22,224 nt of DNA from a virus, in the IMG/VR virus record IMGVR_UViG_3300035665_000261, positions 1 through 22,224 of that record; one strand, written 5' to 3'. Positions 19,918 through 22,224 of this stretch are shown here, piece after piece. The position numbers were made by a program, and so were the translations under genes. Positions within the stretch are counted from its first letter, which is position 1. Each line of letters begins with the position of its first letter. The notes below the pieces were generated by a model, which saw only the letters and a program-made list of their open reading frames with translations, was not told where the DNA came from and ran no database searches.

Positions 19918-22224
19918 TCGTCGCTCTTAGGCTTCTCTGCTTGACGTTGCTCAGCCATACGCATCTGCGTCATTTGCTGCTGAAGTTTGAGCGCATCTGA
20001 CTGGCGTTTGAACGTCATGTCCTGCTCATGCTCAGCGGCTCGCTGCTGCATCTCCATCGCGTGACGCTGCTGATCAGCCTGCTGCTGCGCGGCTTGCTGT
20101 TGCTGGGCCATCTGCATCTCCTGCTGTGCGCGGGCAGCGGCCACAGCCGGGTCTTCACCCTGACGGCTGGCAATCTCCTGCGCCCGAAGCTGCAACTCCT
20201 GCTGCTTAATGGCAAGCTCGCCCTGAACTTTCTGCGCCTTGGTCTGAGCGTCCTGCTGCTTGATCTGCAACTCAGCCTGCTGAAGCTGGATGAGCGGATC
20301 TTGCGCTTGCTGCTGAGCCTGTTGCTGCTGAGCCATCGCCTGTGCCTGCTGGGTAAGCTGGACTGCGGCTTGTGCCACCAGACGCGACAACTGCACTTCA
20401 ACGTCCTCAGGCAGCGACTCATTGGGCGGGGGCAGTTGAACGCCAAGCTGCTCTTCGATCTGCATCCGGTACTGGAACGCAAGGTGCTCGTTGATGTGCG
20501 CCATGACTGCGGCCTGCATCTGCTGAGCCATCGGCGACTGACCAACCATCTGCGCGATGCTGGGGTTCTGGATGAACATCATGTGCGCAGCGATGTGCGC
20601 GTTGTGGTCTTGGTACAGGAACGCCTTCGTCGGCTTGCCGTTGAGGAACGCCATGTTCTCCGACACCGGGTCTTTGGGCGTCATGTCGTCATCAATAGGC
20701 ACGAGCTTGTCGGCGTTCTTGATGCCCAAAACTTCAAGCATCTGGCGGTGCAACTGCGGCAGGTCGTAGATCTGCGGAGCGCCTTGGGCCAACTGGATCG
20801 CAGCTTGATACTGCATGATCCGCTGGGCCATCGTGCTGCTGTTGGGGTCCGACACGGGGATGACCTCCACCATGTCGTAGTCACCCTGCTTGGCCTTGCG
20901 CGAACCCTCAACCGGCTCGTAGTCGTAGTCGGTCGGCGTGTAGTCGCGGATGATGCCCTTGAGAAGCTTGAACTCCTGCTTCATGGCGTAGTGCACGCGA
21001 GCCTGCACCGCACTCATCAGCTTCAACTGGCGCTCCAAGAGAGCCAGCGTCGTGCCTACAGGTGCTTGCGCAGACATGTCCGAGACTTTCATCTCGGAGA
21101 TCGAACCCAGTCGGCGACCTTCCTCGGTGATCTGATTGAGCAGGGCAAGCAGAACCTGCGACGGCTCCTTGTACGGCAGCGGCATGATGTTGTCACGCAC
21201 TGCCCCGCTGGGCACGTCTACGTCGCGGAACTCACCCGGAGCAATCGGGGTGTCGTCTCCCTTGATGCGAAGGCCACGAGCCTTCAGTCCACCCGGAAGA
21301 TTGCTGAGAGTACCGGCATCAACCAACTGCCGGATGAGAGAAGTGCCAGCACGAGCGTATCCACCAATAATGTGGATAAGACCCATACCATAAGCGCCAA
21401 ATCCGGGGATGTACGTGTACTGGACGAAGTGTTGGCGCTTGAGCTTCTTGTCGTCGTCAGGGTTCCAGTTGCGGCGGATCGCAAGGACATTGTTGGTCCC
21501 CTTCTCGATGGTGATGACGTACGGCAGAGCGATCCCATCATCGTCCTTGAGCGGATCGCTGTCGATCACCCGATCAACGTGGATCTCATAGACCTGATAG
21601 CGGTCATCGTCGGTCAGGCTGTAGCCTTGCTCTTCGGCTTTCTTTTTCTCCACATCCGTATGGATGCTGATGGGGTCGCCCAAGTCGATGTCGCGGTAGA
21701 ACCCTTCTACCTGCAACTTCTTCATGTCGTTCGGAGTCTTGCGCATGATGTGCGTCACGCGCTCGGCGTTGAGGATGCTCGACGCCCCGTACGGCATGAT
21801 GATCTCTTCGGCGGGGATGAACATCGCCACCTGCCGTCCCAAGCCGGGGTCGAAGTAGACCTTCTTGAACGCAGCGCCTGCAAGGCCCAGCGAGTACAGC
21901 ATGCGCTCGTGCTCCGGGCGATACTCAGGCATCACCTCGGTAAGCTGGTAGTTCATGTCGTCGCGGACACGCTCAGCAGCTTCTTCCTTGAGTTTGGTGA
22001 TAGCACCAACGATCTCGGTCTTGACCGGACCCGCAGCGGGGAACGTCTCGATGATGGTGTCAGACTGGAAGCGCACAGCGGCTTCAGTCAAGATGGTGGA
22101 GTACACGCCACACGCGCCGTTCCACGGCTCGGTGCGCTCCTCATACTTCATGCCCAAGACCTCAAGGCCCTTGACGAACGTATCGACCCAGTCCTTGCGG
22201 CTGGCGATGTCGGCATCAACCTCA
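19914..22224 (-). CDS. Portal protein (P22-like), 5' end cut by the window edge
   Basis: The frame is open from the right edge; a methionine at 22157 is internal, because about 24 codons upstream of it stay in frame and read like the rest of the protein. About 770 residues are visible, in the size range of podovirus portals, which form the dodecameric ring through which DNA enters the head. The N-terminal part has the RDDMNYQL...MLYSLGLAG...KKVYFDP...FIPAEEIIMPYGA pattern that I associate with portals of environmental phages. The last 170 residues or so are very Gln/Ala-rich and predicted helical, comparable to the C-terminal helical barrel of the P22 portal. The stop codon overlaps the GTG start of the glycosyltransferase by four bases. 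The terminase gene probably lies just beyond the right edge. The portal call rests on family resemblance and gene order. Confidence 0.85.
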   Translation of the reverse strand, partial: EVDADIASRKDWVDTFVKGLEVLGMKYEERTEPWNGACGVYSTILTEAAVRFQSDTIIETFPAAGPVKTEIVGAITKLKEEAAERVRDDMNYQLTEVMPEYRPEHERMLYSLGLAGAAFKKVYFDPGLGRQVAMFIPAEEIIMPYGASSILNAERVTHIMRKTPNDMKKLQVEGFYRDIDLGDPISIHTDVEKKKAEEQGYSLTDDDRYQVYEIHVDRVIDSDPLKDDDGIALPYVITIEKGTNNVLAIRRNWNPDDDKKLKRQHFVQYTYIPGFGAYGMGLIHIIGGYARAGTSLIRQLVDAGTLSNLPGGLKARGLRIKGDDTPIAPGEFRDVDVPSGAVRDNIMPLPYKEPSQVLLALLNQITEEGRRLGSISEMKVSDMSAQAPVGTTLALLERQLKLMSAVQARVHYAMKQEFKLLKGIIRDYTPTDYDYEPVEGSRKAKQGDYDMVEVIPVSDPNSSTMAQRIMQYQAAIQLAQGAPQIYDLPQLHRQMLEVLGIKNADKLVPIDDDMTPKDPVSENMAFLNGKPTKAFLYQDHNAHIAAHMMFIQNPSIAQMVGQSPMAQQMQAAVMAHINEHLAFQYRMQIEEQLGVQLPPPNESLPEDVEVQLSRLVAQAAVQLTQQAQAMAQQQQAQQQAQDPLIQLQQAELQIKQQDAQTKAQKVQGELAIKQQELQLRAQEIASRQGEDPAVAAARAQQEMQMAQQQQAAQQQADQQRHAMEMQQRAAEHEQDMTFKRQSDALKLQQQMTQMRMAEQRQAEKPKSDE

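Overview
The window is a virion-structure segment of a tailed double-stranded DNA phage (Caudoviricetes). Every supported gene lies on the minus strand, so transcription runs from base 22224 towards base 1. Most genes abut or overlap by a few bases. Several encode small proteins of a kind I recall from environmental (marine or freshwater) phage genomes, so an uncultured aquatic phage is the most likely source. The host cannot be read from the sequence. No integrase, tRNA, transposase, CRISPR array or replication gene is visible.

Head module (22224 to 15120): a portal protein that runs off the right edge and has a long Gln-rich C-terminus; a glycosyltransferase of the GlcNAc-transferase (Skp1 GnT1/GT60-like) type; a 65-residue protein; a GroES-like co-chaperonin; a scaffold-like acidic coiled-coil protein; a conserved protein of unknown function; a probable capsid accessory protein; and a Mu gpT-like major capsid protein. 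A strong intrinsic terminator follows the capsid gene.

Connector module (15014 to 9627): two small beta-rich proteins, one with a TGNV tandem repeat; then seven small proteins, most of them lysine-rich and one a membrane/coiled-coil protein; then two proteins resembling head-tail adaptors, and two conserved virion proteins. A Cys4 zinc-ribbon protein sits between the adaptor-like genes. No tape-measure, tail-sheath or tail-tube gene is seen between the capsid and fibre genes. This fits a short-tailed phage, although such genes could lie outside the window.

Fibre and adhesin module (9617 to 907): two proteins share an N-terminal domain and flank a 517-residue protein built from about twenty 20-residue repeats plus five 11-residue repeats. 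Next come a small conserved structural protein, an unknown 61-residue protein, three tandem glycine-rich paralogues, a tail-fibre-like protein with the ANGGTG motif and a fourth, larger glycine-rich protein. These probably form the tail tip and receptor-binding apparatus. The left end (897 to 1) holds three small single-membrane-span proteins, the last cut by the window edge; they could be envelope or lysis proteins, but this is not shown.

Overall the order is portal, assembly helpers, capsid, connector, fibres. Capsid output can be separated from the downstream genes by the terminator and a structured leader. Many downstream junctions fuse the stop codon with the next Shine-Dalgarno, suggesting translational coupling.
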